Shown: in pieces, positions 1 to 6,833 of the stretch
Layout of the letters: the number at the start of each line of letters is the position of its first letter
Numbering within the stretch: the stretch's first letter is position 1
From: Paludibacteraceae bacterium
GTDB lineage: Bacteria > Bacteroidota > Bacteroidia > Bacteroidales > Paludibacteraceae
Direction of reading: 5' to 3'
DNA: 9,881 nucleotides
NCBI GenBank assembly: GCA_018055865.1
Contig: JAGPGR010000051.1
Span: forward strand, 1-9,881
Notes under the pieces: generated by a model
What the model was told of the DNA's origin: nothing
What the model saw: the letters and a program-made list of their open reading frames with translations, nothing else
Databases searched by the model: none
Program-made: the position numbers and the translations under genes

Positions 1-565
1 ATCCAAATATCCGATTATCGAAAAAAGAAATGTGGACTACGATGCCGAATTTAATTTGTCCATATATACCGATATAGTAATCGGCAGCGATACCCTCCGG
101 GTTATTAATAATCACCTGGAATCCAACAGGATAACTTCATCAGATATGAAACAAACTTCTGAACTGAAAAATGATTTTTCGTCAGAAAAACTCACAGGAG
201 TGACCAAATACCTTTCTCGCAAGATGAGTGTGGCCTATAAAGTGCGTGCTCAGCAGGCGAACGAGGTGGCAAACGTCATCAGCAAGTCGCCCTACAAAGT
301 CATTTCCTGCGGTGATTACAACGATGTGCCGACCTCCTATACCTACACCAAAGTGAAGGGTGACATGAAAGATGCGTTCAGGGAAACCGGCCGCGGACTG
401 GGATGGACCTACGCAAAGTCTTTCTACCGTTTCCGGATCGACTACATCATGTACGACAAGTCGTTTCATTCGGCCAACTATAAAAGGGGTAACCTGAAAA
501 CATCGGATCATTATCCCATTCAAACCGACCTTTATTTATCCAAAAAAGACATTGAAACTGAATAA
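1..565 (+). CDS. Endonuclease/exonuclease/phosphatase (EEP) family protein, 5' truncated
   Basis: This is the C-terminal part (about 187 residues) of a DNase I-like metal-dependent phosphoesterase. The reading frame is open back to base 2, so the gene starts outside the window and the GTG at 32 is an internal Val. Motifs of the fold appear in order: NNHLES with the active-site Asn/His region (bases about 107-124), CGDYNDVP with the catalytic GDxND-type signature (about 308-331), FRIDYIMYD (about 431-457), and a terminal SDHYP whose His is the expected general base (about 503-517). The family cleaves phosphodiester or phosphomonoester bonds in nucleic acids, phosphoinositides or sphingolipids, and the substrate cannot be told from this fragment. 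The part that would show a signal peptide or membrane segments is missing. The gcvH promoter overlaps its last codons. Family assignment is firm; the exact function is unknown. Confidence 0.88.
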   Translation, partial: SKYPIIEKRNVDYDAEFNLSIYTDIVIGSDTLRVINNHLESNRITSSDMKQTSELKNDFSSEKLTGVTKYLSRKMSVAYKVRAQQANEVANVISKSPYKVISCGDYNDVPTSYTYTKVKGDMKDAFRETGRGLGWTYAKSFYRFRIDYIMYDKSFHSANYKRGNLKTSDHYPIQTDLYLSKKDIETE

Positions 566-582
566 ATTATTTTGTAACTTTG
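551..582 (+). promoter_or_regulatory. Bacteroidota-type promoter for gcvH
   Basis: TAACTTTG at 575-582 matches the Bacteroidota -7 consensus TAnnTTTG exactly. ATTG at 551-554 sits 20 nt upstream, in the place of the -33 TTTG box (three of four bases match). Transcription would start near 588-592, giving a leader of about 45 nt, very A/T-rich and without a Shine-Dalgarno, before the gcvH ATG at 634. The -33 region lies inside the final codons of the upstream EEP gene. Confidence 0.6.
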
Positions 583-633
583 TGGCTCAAAACGAACTGA
601 TTTTTTTATTAAAACATATAAATTCATAAAATT

Positions 634-1011
634 ATGAACACACCAACGAATCTGAAGTACTCCAAAGACCACGAATGGGTACGCCTGGAAGGAGAATTTG
701 CTTACGTAGGAATAACCGATTTCGCTCAAAGCGAATTGGGTGAAATTGTATTTATAGAGGTAGAAACCGTGGGCGAAACGATGGAAGCCGGCGAAATTTT
801 CGGGTCGGTAGAAGCTGTGAAAACAGTCTCTGATTTGTTGCTGCCTGTTTCGGGCGAAATTGTTGAATTCAACGAAAAACTGGAAGAAGAACCCGAATTG
901 GTGAACAACGATCCTTACGGCGAAGGCTGGATGGTGAAAATAACCGTATCAAACCCTTCAGATTTAGATTCACTCTTGACACCTGAAGAATACAGCGCAT
1001 TGCTGGGGTAA
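634..1011 (+). CDS. gcvH: Glycine cleavage system H protein
   Basis: GcvH is the small cytoplasmic lipoyl carrier of the glycine cleavage system. Its lipoyl-lysine arm moves the aminomethyl group from the P protein (glycine decarboxylase) to the T and L proteins, feeding one-carbon units to folate. The 125 residues match the usual length. The N-terminus has the KDHEWV signature (residues 11-16). The lipoylation site is Lys63 in [11 protein letters not shown], and NDPYGEGWM (about residues 92-100) is the conserved C-terminal block. The ATG at 634 gives the standard H-protein N-terminus. No gcvP, gcvT or lpd lies in the window, so the gene stands apart from the rest of the system. It has its own likely promoter at 551-582. 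It is followed by purE after 90 nt of repeat-like sequence, and co-transcription is possible: both genes serve one-carbon/purine metabolism. Confidence 0.97.
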   Translation: MNTPTNLKYSKDHEWVRLEGEFAYVGITDFAQSELGEIVFIEVETVGETMEAGEIFGSVEAVKTVSDLLLPVSGEIVEFNEKLEEEPELVNNDPYGEGWMVKITVSNPSDLDSLLTPEEYSALLG

Positions 1012-1014
1012 AAA

Positions 1015-1035
1015 AGTTTGCAGTTTGCAGTTTAT
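1015..1035 (+). repeat. 7-bp tandem repeat (AGTTTGC) between gcvH and purE
   Basis: Two perfect copies of AGTTTGC (1015-1021 and 1022-1028) are followed by a degenerate third, AGTTTAT (1029-1035), directly after the gcvH stop. Further along the same gap, AAGC at 1077-1080 and GCTT at 1086-1089 form a small 4-bp hairpin around a 5-nt loop. The gap (1012-1101) shows no TAnnTTTG box and no convincing terminator. It looks like filler made of short extragenic repeats. Confidence 0.55.
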
Positions 1036-1101
1036 AGTCAGAAACCCAGACTCGACTGTTTGTTTTATAAAACCTCAAGCTTCGTGCTTCAAACTAAAAA
1101 C

Positions 1102-1617
1102 ATGACACCAAAAGTAAGCATAATAATGGGCAGTACATCCGATCTGCCTGTGATGAAAAAAGCAGCTGAATTTTTCGACGAAATGGAGATTCCGTTCGAA
1201 ATTCAGGCTCTATCGGCTCATCGTACGCCCGAAGAAGTGGAGCGATTTGCCAAAGGTGCCAAAGATCGCGGCATTCAGGTAATCATCGCGGCAGCAGGAA
1301 TGGCAGCTCATCTGCCCGGTGTGATTGCTTCCATGACCACGTTGCCTGTTATCGGAGTTCCGATAAAGGCCTCGCTGGACGGACTGGATGCGTTGCTGGC
1401 TATCGTACAGATGCCTCCGGGAATACCTGTTGCTACTGTAGGAATTGACGGAGCGCTCAATGCCGCAATTCTTGCCGCTCAAATAATGGCAACTGCCGAT
1501 GAAAACCTGAAAATGAAACTGGCTGATTACAAAGAAAATCTGAAAAATAAAATTGTAAAAGCCAACGAAGAACTGAAAGAGGTAAAGTATAAGTTTAAAT
1601 GCCCCCCAACCCCCTAA
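1102..1617 (+). CDS. purE: N5-carboxyaminoimidazole ribonucleotide mutase (PurE, class I)
   Basis: PurE converts N5-carboxyaminoimidazole ribonucleotide to 4-carboxyaminoimidazole ribonucleotide in de novo purine synthesis, usually together with PurK. The 171-residue protein has the full class I pattern: GSTSDLPVM phosphate-binding loop (residues 10-18), SAHRTP with the catalytic His40 (38-43), the [12 protein letters not shown] stretch (63-74), GVPI (85-88) and [12 protein letters not shown] (104-115). The ATG at 1102 is chosen because the frame stays open to 1018 only through the repeat-filled gap, and those 28 upstream codons encode no PurE-like sequence. The last five residues (CPPTP) and the TAA stop come from a GC-rich extragenic inverted repeat, so the natural C-terminus has been replaced or extended there. 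No purK is in the window. pgk follows after 106 nt. Confidence 0.96.
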   Translation: MTPKVSIIMGSTSDLPVMKKAAEFFDEMEIPFEIQALSAHRTPEEVERFAKGAKDRGIQVIIAAAGMAAHLPGVIASMTTLPVIGVPIKASLDGLDALLAIVQMPPGIPVATVGIDGALNAAILAAQIMATADENLKMKLADYKENLKNKIVKANEELKEVKYKFKCPPTP

Positions 1618-1623
1618 AAGGGG
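1601..1623. repeat. GC-rich extragenic inverted repeat overlapping the purE stop
   Basis: A C-rich run (two C blocks separated by AA) is followed by TAAAA and GGGG. CCCCT at 1611-1615 pairs with AGGGG at 1619-1623 around AAA. From general knowledge, short C-run/G-run elements of this shape recur at gene ends in many Bacteroidota genomes; that this copy belongs to such a family is inference from its appearance. On the plus strand it supplies the end of purE. It has no T run after it, so it is not a classic intrinsic terminator, although the hairpin might affect mRNA 3' ends. Confidence 0.6.
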
Positions 1624-1675
1624 AGTCTGGAGTGCAGATAATGAATTTTTAACTACAAGAAAATCCCATTTTTGA

Positions 1676-1711
1676 ACATTCAAAACAACCAAAACATTCA
1701 AAACATTCAAA
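1676..1711. repeat. 9-bp tandem array (ACATTCAAA) upstream of pgk
   Basis: Four consecutive 9-bp units fill this stretch: ACATTCAAA, ACAACCAAA (two differences), ACATTCAAA and ACATTCAAA. The first unit also forms an inverted repeat with the preceding bases, TTTGAA (1671-1676) against TTCAAA (1679-1684). The array ends 12 nt before the pgk ATG, so it would lie in the pgk leader if transcription starts upstream. CATTTTTG at 1667-1674 is one mismatch from a TAnnTTTG -7 box but lacks a clear -33 partner. Confidence 0.75.
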
Positions 1712-1723
1712 CCATAAAAAGAT

Positions 1724-2983
1724 ATGCAAACATTAGACAACTTTAATTTTGCCGGTAAAAAAGCTTTTGTACGTGTGGACTTCAACGTTCCGGTGGACGA
1801 AAATTTCAATATAACCGACGATACACGTATCCGTGCTGCCATGCCGACGTTGAAAAAAATTCTTGCCGACGGCGGTCGTTTGATCATTGCTTCGCACATG
1901 GGGCGTCCGAAAAAAAATCCGGATCCCAAATATTCACTGAAAGTAATTGTTACCCGTGTTTCTGAATTGCTGGGTGTTGCCGTGAAATTTGCTCCCGATG
2001 CTTTGGGTGCCGAAACAGAAGAAATGATAGCTGCACTGACAGATGGTGAAGCCTTGCTGCTCGAAAACCTCCGTTTTTATGCCGAAGAAGAAGGAAAACC
2101 ACGCTTACCCGAAACAGCTACCGAAGAAGAAAAAGCAGCTGCAAAAAAAGAAGTGAAAGCTTCGCAGAAAGAATTTACCAAAAAACTGGCTTCGTATGCC
2201 GATGCTTATGTGAACGATGCATTCGGCACAGCTCACCGGGCACACGCTTCCACAGCGCTGATTGCCGATTATTTTGATACCGACCACAAAATGTTCGGTT
2301 ATTTGATGAACAAGGAAGTGGATGCCGTAGATGCGCTGATGGAAAAACCGGCTCGCCCGTTTACAGCCATTATGGGTGGTTCTAAAGTCTCTTCCAAAAT
2401 CGAAATCATCGAAAACCTGCTTACCAAAGTGGACAACCTGATTATTGCCGGCGGTATGACTTACACCTTCACCAAAGCTTTGGGTGGAAAAATAGGTAAC
2501 TCTATTTGCGAAGAAGATAAACTGGATTTAGCACTTGACTTGTTGGAAAAAGCCAAAAAGAACAACGTGAAAATGGTACTGGCAGTTGATGCAAAGATAG
2601 CTGATGCTTTCAGCAACGATGCCAATACACAGTTTGTGCCCGTGGGTGAAATTCCTGATGGCTGGGAAGGGCTGGATATAGGTCCTGAAACCGAAGAAAT
2701 ATTTGCCGATGTGATTAAAGCTTCCAGGACTATCCTCTGGAATGGTCCTACCGGAGTTTTCGAATTCGAAAACTTTACACACGGATCACGCGCTGTAGGT
2801 GAGGCTATAGCCGAAGCTACCAAACTGGGTGCTTTTTCGCTCGTGGGCGGCGGCGATTCAGTAGCGTGTGTGAATAAATTCGGGCTGGTTGACGACATGT
2901 CGTATGTTTCCACCGGCGGCGGTGCATTGCTTGAAGCTATTCAGGGACTTGTACTTCCGGGAATTGCAGCCATAAAAGGATAA
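1724..2983 (+). CDS. pgk: Phosphoglycerate kinase
   Basis: PGK transfers the acyl phosphate of 1,3-bisphosphoglycerate to ADP, giving 3-phosphoglycerate and ATP, in cytoplasmic glycolysis and in reverse in gluconeogenesis. All landmark motifs are present: RVDFNVPVD (residues 17-25) and SHMGRP (57-62) for substrate binding, LLENLRFY (112-119), [14 protein letters not shown] (163-176), the hinge/nucleotide region [15 protein letters not shown] (211-225), GPTGVFE (341-347), and the C-terminal GGGDSVAC (375-382) and STGGGALLE (396-404). At 419 residues it is longer than a typical 390-400 residue bacterial PGK. The extra length is a Lys/Glu/Ala-rich insertion at about 124-152, between the LRFY and VNDAFG motifs. 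The gene is convergent with the TonB receptor and ends at a likely terminator. Its promoter is unclear, and read-through from gcvH-purE is possible. Confidence 0.98.
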   Translation: MQTLDNFNFAGKKAFVRVDFNVPVDENFNITDDTRIRAAMPTLKKILADGGRLIIASHMGRPKKNPDPKYSLKVIVTRVSELLGVAVKFAPDALGAETEEMIAALTDGEALLLENLRFYAEEEGKPRLPETATEEEKAAAKKEVKASQKEFTKKLASYADAYVNDAFGTAHRAHASTALIADYFDTDHKMFGYLMNKEVDAVDALMEKPARPFTAIMGGSKVSSKIEIIENLLTKVDNLIIAGGMTYTFTKALGGKIGNSICEEDKLDLALDLLEKAKKNNVKMVLAVDAKIADAFSNDANTQFVPVGEIPDGWEGLDIGPETEEIFADVIKASRTILWNGPTGVFEFENFTHGSRAVGEAIAEATKLGAFSLVGGGDSVACVNKFGLVDDMSYVSTGGGALLEAIQGLVLPGIAAIKG

Positions 2984-3055
2984 AGAAAATACCTCCCAAC
3001 ATGCCTGAAACACGCAGGTCATTCCGAGGGTTAACCTGATGGAAATACGTTTAAG

Positions 3056-3089
3056 AAAGTCGAATGGTTTGCGCTGTTCGGCTTTTTTT
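3056..3089. terminator. Likely intrinsic terminator between convergent pgk and TonB receptor genes
   Basis: AAAGTCGAA (3056-3064) pairs with TTCGGCTTT (3077-3085) as a 9-bp stem with one G-T wobble around a 12-nt loop. A run of seven T (3083-3089) follows immediately. This fits a rho-independent terminator for pgk, about 70 nt past its stop. Read on the minus strand the same stem is followed by TTTCTT, so it might also end the six-gene minus-strand unit, whose last stop codon (3088-3090) touches it. Confidence 0.6.
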
Positions 3090-5124
3090 AATTGATGTAA
3101 AACCGGATTCCGCCAAAAAAATGGCGCGGTAATCCCGGATAATAATAGCGTGGTTCATTTCCGCCTGTAGATAGCGCGTTGACTGAAATCATGGAAGCAT
3201 ACCGGGTATCGGTCAAATTGTTCACTCCGCCATAAATTTCAATATTTCCGAATTTTTTCAGCGAAAACCGGTAAGCAGTTTTCAGTTGTATGGTGAAATA
3301 TTCATCTGATTTTTCGGAATTTGCATCGTTCATATACTGAGAACCTACCAGCTGAAACTGCGACTGAACGAGCAGAGCCTGTACCGGTTCCCAGTCGAGG
3401 CCTGCCTGCGCCATTTGTGATGGAATTCCGGGAAGTTTCTGGCCGTCGTAGTTCAGTCCTGCATCGGTAAATTCAATAAATGTGTTGTCGGAAAGCGTGT
3501 AAACGGCATTCAGATTCAGATTCCCGGGAAAAGAACGGGAAGCAAAAACCTGCTGTTTTAGCATTACTTCCATGCCTTGGTGACGGGTTTTTCCGGCATT
3601 GATGCCCGTAAAAATATCTTCGGTCAACCGTTTGGTTACGAGCAAGTTCGTGAGGTTTATTTGATAAACGGCCACATCAAGTTGAGTTTTGTAATCGAAT
3701 AAATTCATTCGTAATCCGACTTCTGCCTGAATACCCTGTTCGGGCTGAATGTCGTTATTTACATCGCCTTCGGGTAGCAGGGTTTCTTCGGGAGAAGGCA
3801 TTGAAAATCCATGTCCTGCAGATGCATAGAAGGCCAGCCGCTCGGATAGCGCATAATTTGTACCGATGCGGGGTGAAAAAATAAAGGGAAAATCACGTAT
3901 GCCGCTTTGGTTACCGTTTTCCGAAAATTGGTCAGTAAGCTTGTAATACACTTTATTGAGCGCACCCCCCACCGAAATATTCCATTTCTCCGCCGGACGA
4001 AAATAGGCCATCCCGAAGATATTCAGCTGGTTGCGGTTTTCAGAGTTTTTATTAATTTGTATGCCGTTTTTCTCCAGTTGCCAGTTGTAGGTGTCGTTCA
4101 CCAATTCAATACCTGCTGATAAATCCCATTTTTCAGCATGAAAGTTCAGTTTGTCCCGAAATCCGAAGCTAAAAATTCCGTCATCCAGGTTGTTGAAAGG
4201 ACGTTTCTCAAAGCTGCCTGTCCACCGGCCGAAAACCGTAAAGCGGTTGCTCAGTTTCGTTGTTATTTTATTGTCCAGCGTAATACCGGCTATTCCCTTC
4301 TCCGTTTTTTTATATCCTTCAATAGCTTTCCAGTTGGCTGCAGCGGCTTTCGGATTGGTTTCAAAAAGCGTTCTTCCGATGGAACTCGGAATCCCGGCAT
4401 TAACGTTCATCATTAAAAGTGTGTATTCCAGCGAGTAGGAGGGCTTAATCCATTTGCCCGAGGAAAGTACTGATGTTCGGACGAAATGATTGTTGTCCCG
4501 ATATCCATCCGATTTCAGATGATTAACGTTGCCAAAAAGGTTGAAATTTCCGCTGCTAATGCTTCCGCTCAGACTCGCTTTTACTGTATTGAAACTGCCG
4601 TATTGCAGGCCTGAAGATGAATTGGTTGAAACGGCGGAAGGCGTGTACATCGTAATATTGCCGCCCAATCCTGAGCCGTAAAGCGACGAAGCCGGACCTT
4701 TTACTATTTCTATTCTTTCAATATTCTGTAAATCAATATCTTCCGGTGTCGAAACTCCGTCGGATGAAGTAATCGGAATATCGTTAAGGTAGGATTTTAT
4801 CCGGTTGGTGTTGTATGGTGTTCGGCTGCCGATGCCGCGGATTACAATCCGACTGGTACCGTAGGTGCCACTGTGCATGTAAATTCCGGGTACAGCATGG
4901 AGTGCAGCGGTGAAGTTATTTCCGTCCGACAGGTTGATTTCATTTTCTGTCAACACCGATATGCTTCCGGGAACTTTTTGAAGGCGGGTGTTAACCTGGT
5001 ATGCATCCACCTGAATCTCGTTGAGGTGGATAATCGTGTCCTGCGTTTCTTTTTGAATTTCACGGGCATGCAACCTGCTGATAATCAGAATCAGAAAGAG
5101 TATGCAGGTTGTCCGTAAGTTCAT
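3088..5124 (-). CDS. TonB-dependent outer-membrane receptor
   Basis: This is a 678-residue outer-membrane transporter that would import a scarce ligand using TonB-ExbBD energy. A signal peptide occupies residues 1-20 (hydrophobic core LFLILIIS, cleavage after LHA). A TonB-box-like segment follows (about 31-41). The plug domain (about 48-160) carries VPGIYMHSG, IVIRGIGSR, IERIEIVKGPASSLYGSGLGG and NITM. The rest is a 22-strand barrel with typical motifs such as LNLNAVYTLSDN, and ends in aromatic GGIRFYIN. It lacks the N-terminal carboxypeptidase-like domain of SusC proteins, and no SusD lies beside it, so it resembles siderophore, haem or vitamin receptors more than glycan receptors. The ligand cannot be decided from sequence alone. 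It is the last gene of the minus-strand unit, 21 nt after the SUI1 gene. No Fur-box search was possible. Confidence 0.93.
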   Translation of the reverse strand: MNLRTTCILFLILIISRLHAREIQKETQDTIIHLNEIQVDAYQVNTRLQKVPGSISVLTENEINLSDGNNFTAALHAVPGIYMHSGTYGTSRIVIRGIGSRTPYNTNRIKSYLNDIPITSSDGVSTPEDIDLQNIERIEIVKGPASSLYGSGLGGNITMYTPSAVSTNSSSGLQYGSFNTVKASLSGSISSGNFNLFGNVNHLKSDGYRDNNHFVRTSVLSSGKWIKPSYSLEYTLLMMNVNAGIPSSIGRTLFETNPKAAAANWKAIEGYKKTEKGIAGITLDNKITTKLSNRFTVFGRWTGSFEKRPFNNLDDGIFSFGFRDKLNFHAEKWDLSAGIELVNDTYNWQLEKNGIQINKNSENRNQLNIFGMAYFRPAEKWNISVGGALNKVYYKLTDQFSENGNQSGIRDFPFIFSPRIGTNYALSERLAFYASAGHGFSMPSPEETLLPEGDVNNDIQPEQGIQAEVGLRMNLFDYKTQLDVAVYQINLTNLLVTKRLTEDIFTGINAGKTRHQGMEVMLKQQVFASRSFPGNLNLNAVYTLSDNTFIEFTDAGLNYDGQKLPGIPSQMAQAGLDWEPVQALLVQSQFQLVGSQYMNDANSEKSDEYFTIQLKTAYRFSLKKFGNIEIYGGVNNLTDTRYASMISVNALSTGGNEPRYYYPGLPRHFFGGIRFYIN

Positions 5125-5145
5125 GTAACTTTATCTGGTTGGTTT

Positions 5146-5484
5146 TTATTTGAAATTGATTTTTCTGACTTTATATCCCATGTTTTGGAGTATTTCGGCC
5201 ACTTTTACTCTGAAATCTCCCTGAATAAGGATTTCACCATCGCGCTGCGAACCTCCTGCTGCGCATTTGTTTTTCAGTGTCTTGCCCAGCTCTTTCAGCT
5301 CGTCTTCTGAGCCTTCAAATTCCGATATCAGCGTGGCAGGTTTGCCGTTTCGCTTGTCGAGTTCAACCCGAAGAGTTTGGTTGGTTGCCTGATTTTTTTC
5401 TGCCGGTATCCGGTTTTCGGGTTCGGGTGTGTAACCTTCAGGCAGCAAGGAGCCTAACTTGTTTTTCCAGTCGTTATTTTTCAT
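5146..5484 (-). CDS. SUI1/eIF1-family translation factor (YciH-like)
   Basis: This 112-residue protein has an SUI1 domain over roughly residues 35-112. Recognisable family segments are LRVELDKRNGKPATLISEFEG, the LGKTLKNKCAAGGSQ block (about 68-82), and the DGEILIQGDFRVKVAEILQNMGY end. The N-terminal 35 residues are polar and Pro-rich, probably flexible. Eukaryotic eIF1 controls start-codon fidelity on the small ribosomal subunit; bacterial YciH proteins are thought to act similarly on initiation, but their physiological role is poorly defined. The gene lies 18 nt after the TPR gene and 21 nt before the TonB receptor, with no room for a promoter on either side. The family is clear; a detailed function is not established. 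Confidence 0.9.
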   Translation of the reverse strand: MKNNDWKNKLGSLLPEGYTPEPENRIPAEKNQATNQTLRVELDKRNGKPATLISEFEGSEDELKELGKTLKNKCAAGGSQRDGEILIQGDFRVKVAEILQNMGYKVRKINFK

Positions 5485-5502
5485 CTTCCTCGTGCATAAA
5501 AT

Positions 5503-6240
5503 CTATTTCATTTTAGCCAGAAACTCCGGATAATATTTATCCCGTACCAATTTGAAGTTGGGCTCCACTTTCATCGTTTTTTCGTATCCTTTCCGGGCTA
5601 ATTCCATATTTCCCAACGATTCGTAGCAGTGAGCTTCGAGAAACAGCAGTTGTACGTACATCCAGTTCTGGTAAGTGCTTTTTTGCTTCTCAATACTTGC
5701 TATGGCTTTTTGAAAATATTTCAGGGCTTCCTTTTTGTCACCACCGAACATTTTCGGAGGATAATAAAGCGAATTTCCTTTGTCAAAAAGGATTTGCACG
5801 TTATTGGGATCCAGGCTGCAGGCTTTATTCAGATGTGTCATGATTTGTTTACCCAGCGTGGCAGCTTTAATTTTATTCATCGAAACATAATAGCTTATAA
5901 AAATGCCTTTGTAGTTGATTGCCAAAGCGTTATTTGGTTCCGATTTTAATACTTTATCAATGTATATTTCTGCTTTCCTGATGTTTTCGGTTGCTTTTTT
6001 ATCCTGCTTCTTGTCTATCAGCGTGGAAACGTACCCGTAGTAACAATGTATAAGTTGCAGCAAATCACCGGTTTTTTCCAAATCGGCTTTTTTCTCAAAA
6101 TTGGCAGTGGCATTTCCCCATTTTGTTGCATCGTTGTGCAGAAATGCCTGATAAAGTTCCTTCTGAACGGCACTTTGTCCGAAAATAAAGCCTGACACCA
6201 ACAAACTGAGTGTTACTATATAATTTCTTTTATGTTTCAT
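5503..6240 (-). CDS. Secreted tetratricopeptide-repeat (TPR) protein
   Basis: The 245-residue protein starts with a signal peptide (MKHKRNYIVTLSLLVSGFIFG, likely cleaved near GQ/S at about 21-23). There is no Cys at the cleavage site, so a periplasmic protein is expected rather than a lipoprotein. The rest is all-helical with TPR-like repeats. The clearest units are ATENIRKAEIYIDKVLKSEP (about 84-103), a unit ending NKACSLDPNN (about 136-148), KEALKYFQKAIASIEK (about 168-183), and the final LEAHCYESLGNMELARKGYEKTMKVEPNF. The YYPPKMFGGDKKEAL turn is a motif I associate with Bacteroidota TPR proteins. TPR folds bind other proteins; no partner or enzymatic activity can be named. It lies 35 nt after the RNA methyltransferase gene and 18 nt before the SUI1 gene. 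Confidence 0.82.
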   Translation of the reverse strand: MKHKRNYIVTLSLLVSGFIFGQSAVQKELYQAFLHNDATKWGNATANFEKKADLEKTGDLLQLIHCYYGYVSTLIDKKQDKKATENIRKAEIYIDKVLKSEPNNALAINYKGIFISYYVSMNKIKAATLGKQIMTHLNKACSLDPNNVQILFDKGNSLYYPPKMFGGDKKEALKYFQKAIASIEKQKSTYQNWMYVQLLFLEAHCYESLGNMELARKGYEKTMKVEPNFKLVRDKYYPEFLAKMK

Positions 6241-6275
6241 TTTATTCTTTCGATTTTGTTAACCCTGCAGTTTAT

Positions 6276-6818
6276 TTATTTAATATCAGGCAGAGAGTAA
6301 TATCGGGCAAATTCCCAGATGATAATTCCGGCTGTAACGCTTACGTTGAGCGAATGTTTGGTGCCGTACTGAGGTATTTCGATGCAGGCATCGCATTGGT
6401 CGACCACTGTCTGCTGCACACCTTTCACCTCGTTGCCCAGAATGACTGCGTATTTTTTTTGATTGCTCAGATTAATTTCCATGGGTGAAATACTTCCCTC
6501 AGCCTGCTCCACAGCAAAAACGGTATATCCTTGTTTTTTCAGTTCTGATACTGCGTCCTGCGTATCCTCAAAGTAGTTCCAGAAGACTGAATTTTCGGCT
6601 CCCAAAGCCGTTTTGTGGATTTCGGCATGTGGCGGCACAGATGTAATGCCGCAAAGATATACACTTTCCACCAAAAAGGCATCGGCAGTTCTGAAAACCG
6701 AACCTACGTTGTGCAGACTTCGCACGTTGTCCAGCACCACTATCAACGGAATTTTCCCGGCAAGTTTGAATTCTTCTGTTGTCAGTCTGTTAAGTTCGGT
6801 TATCTTCAGTTTTCTCAT
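6276..6818 (-). CDS. SpoU/TrmH-family RNA 2'-O-methyltransferase
   Basis: This 180-residue SPOUT enzyme would transfer a methyl group from S-adenosylmethionine to a ribose 2'-OH in tRNA or rRNA. The three SpoU motifs are complete: motif 1, LDNVRSLHNVGSVFRTADAF (29-48), with the catalytic Arg of FRTADA; motif 2, ILGNEVKGV (126-134); and motif 3, IPQYGTKHSLNVSVTAGI (148-165), which forms part of the trefoil knot and SAM pocket. The protein is a minimal catalytic domain without the N-terminal RNA-binding domain of RlmB-type enzymes. Whether the target is tRNA Gm18 (TrmH) or another site cannot be decided, so no symbol is given. It starts 15 nt after the S41 peptidase stop and belongs to the same run of genes. 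Confidence 0.92.
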   Translation of the reverse strand: MRKLKITELNRLTTEEFKLAGKIPLIVVLDNVRSLHNVGSVFRTADAFLVESVYLCGITSVPPHAEIHKTALGAENSVFWNYFEDTQDAVSELKKQGYTVFAVEQAEGSISPMEINLSNQKKYAVILGNEVKGVQQTVVDQCDACIEIPQYGTKHSLNVSVTAGIIIWEFARYYSLPDIK

Positions 6819-6833
6819 TTTCAGTCGGATACA

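Noticed and set aside
566..633. Glycine riboswitch in front of gcvH
   Set aside because: The leader is only about 45 nt after the predicted start and A/T-rich, too short and unstructured for the glycine aptamer.
1018..1101. N-terminal extension of purE by 28 codons
   Set aside because: The extension is translated repeat-like intergenic DNA with no PurE similarity; the ATG at 1102 gives the standard N-terminus.
1671..1711. CRISPR-like array
   Set aside because: The units are 9 bp and directly adjoining, with no spacers and no cas genes.
1210..1929. 239-codon minus-strand open frame across purE and pgk
   Set aside because: It is antisense to two certain genes, spans repeats and shows no domain, so it is a shadow frame.
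2461..2913. 150-codon minus-strand open frame within pgk
   Set aside because: It is the antisense of conserved pgk codons, Ser/Pro/Thr-rich, with no signal of selection.
3028..3040. GGTTAACC palindrome as a regulator site after pgk
   Set aside because: An 8-bp palindrome alone in a gap between convergent genes is expected by chance and has no promoter nearby.
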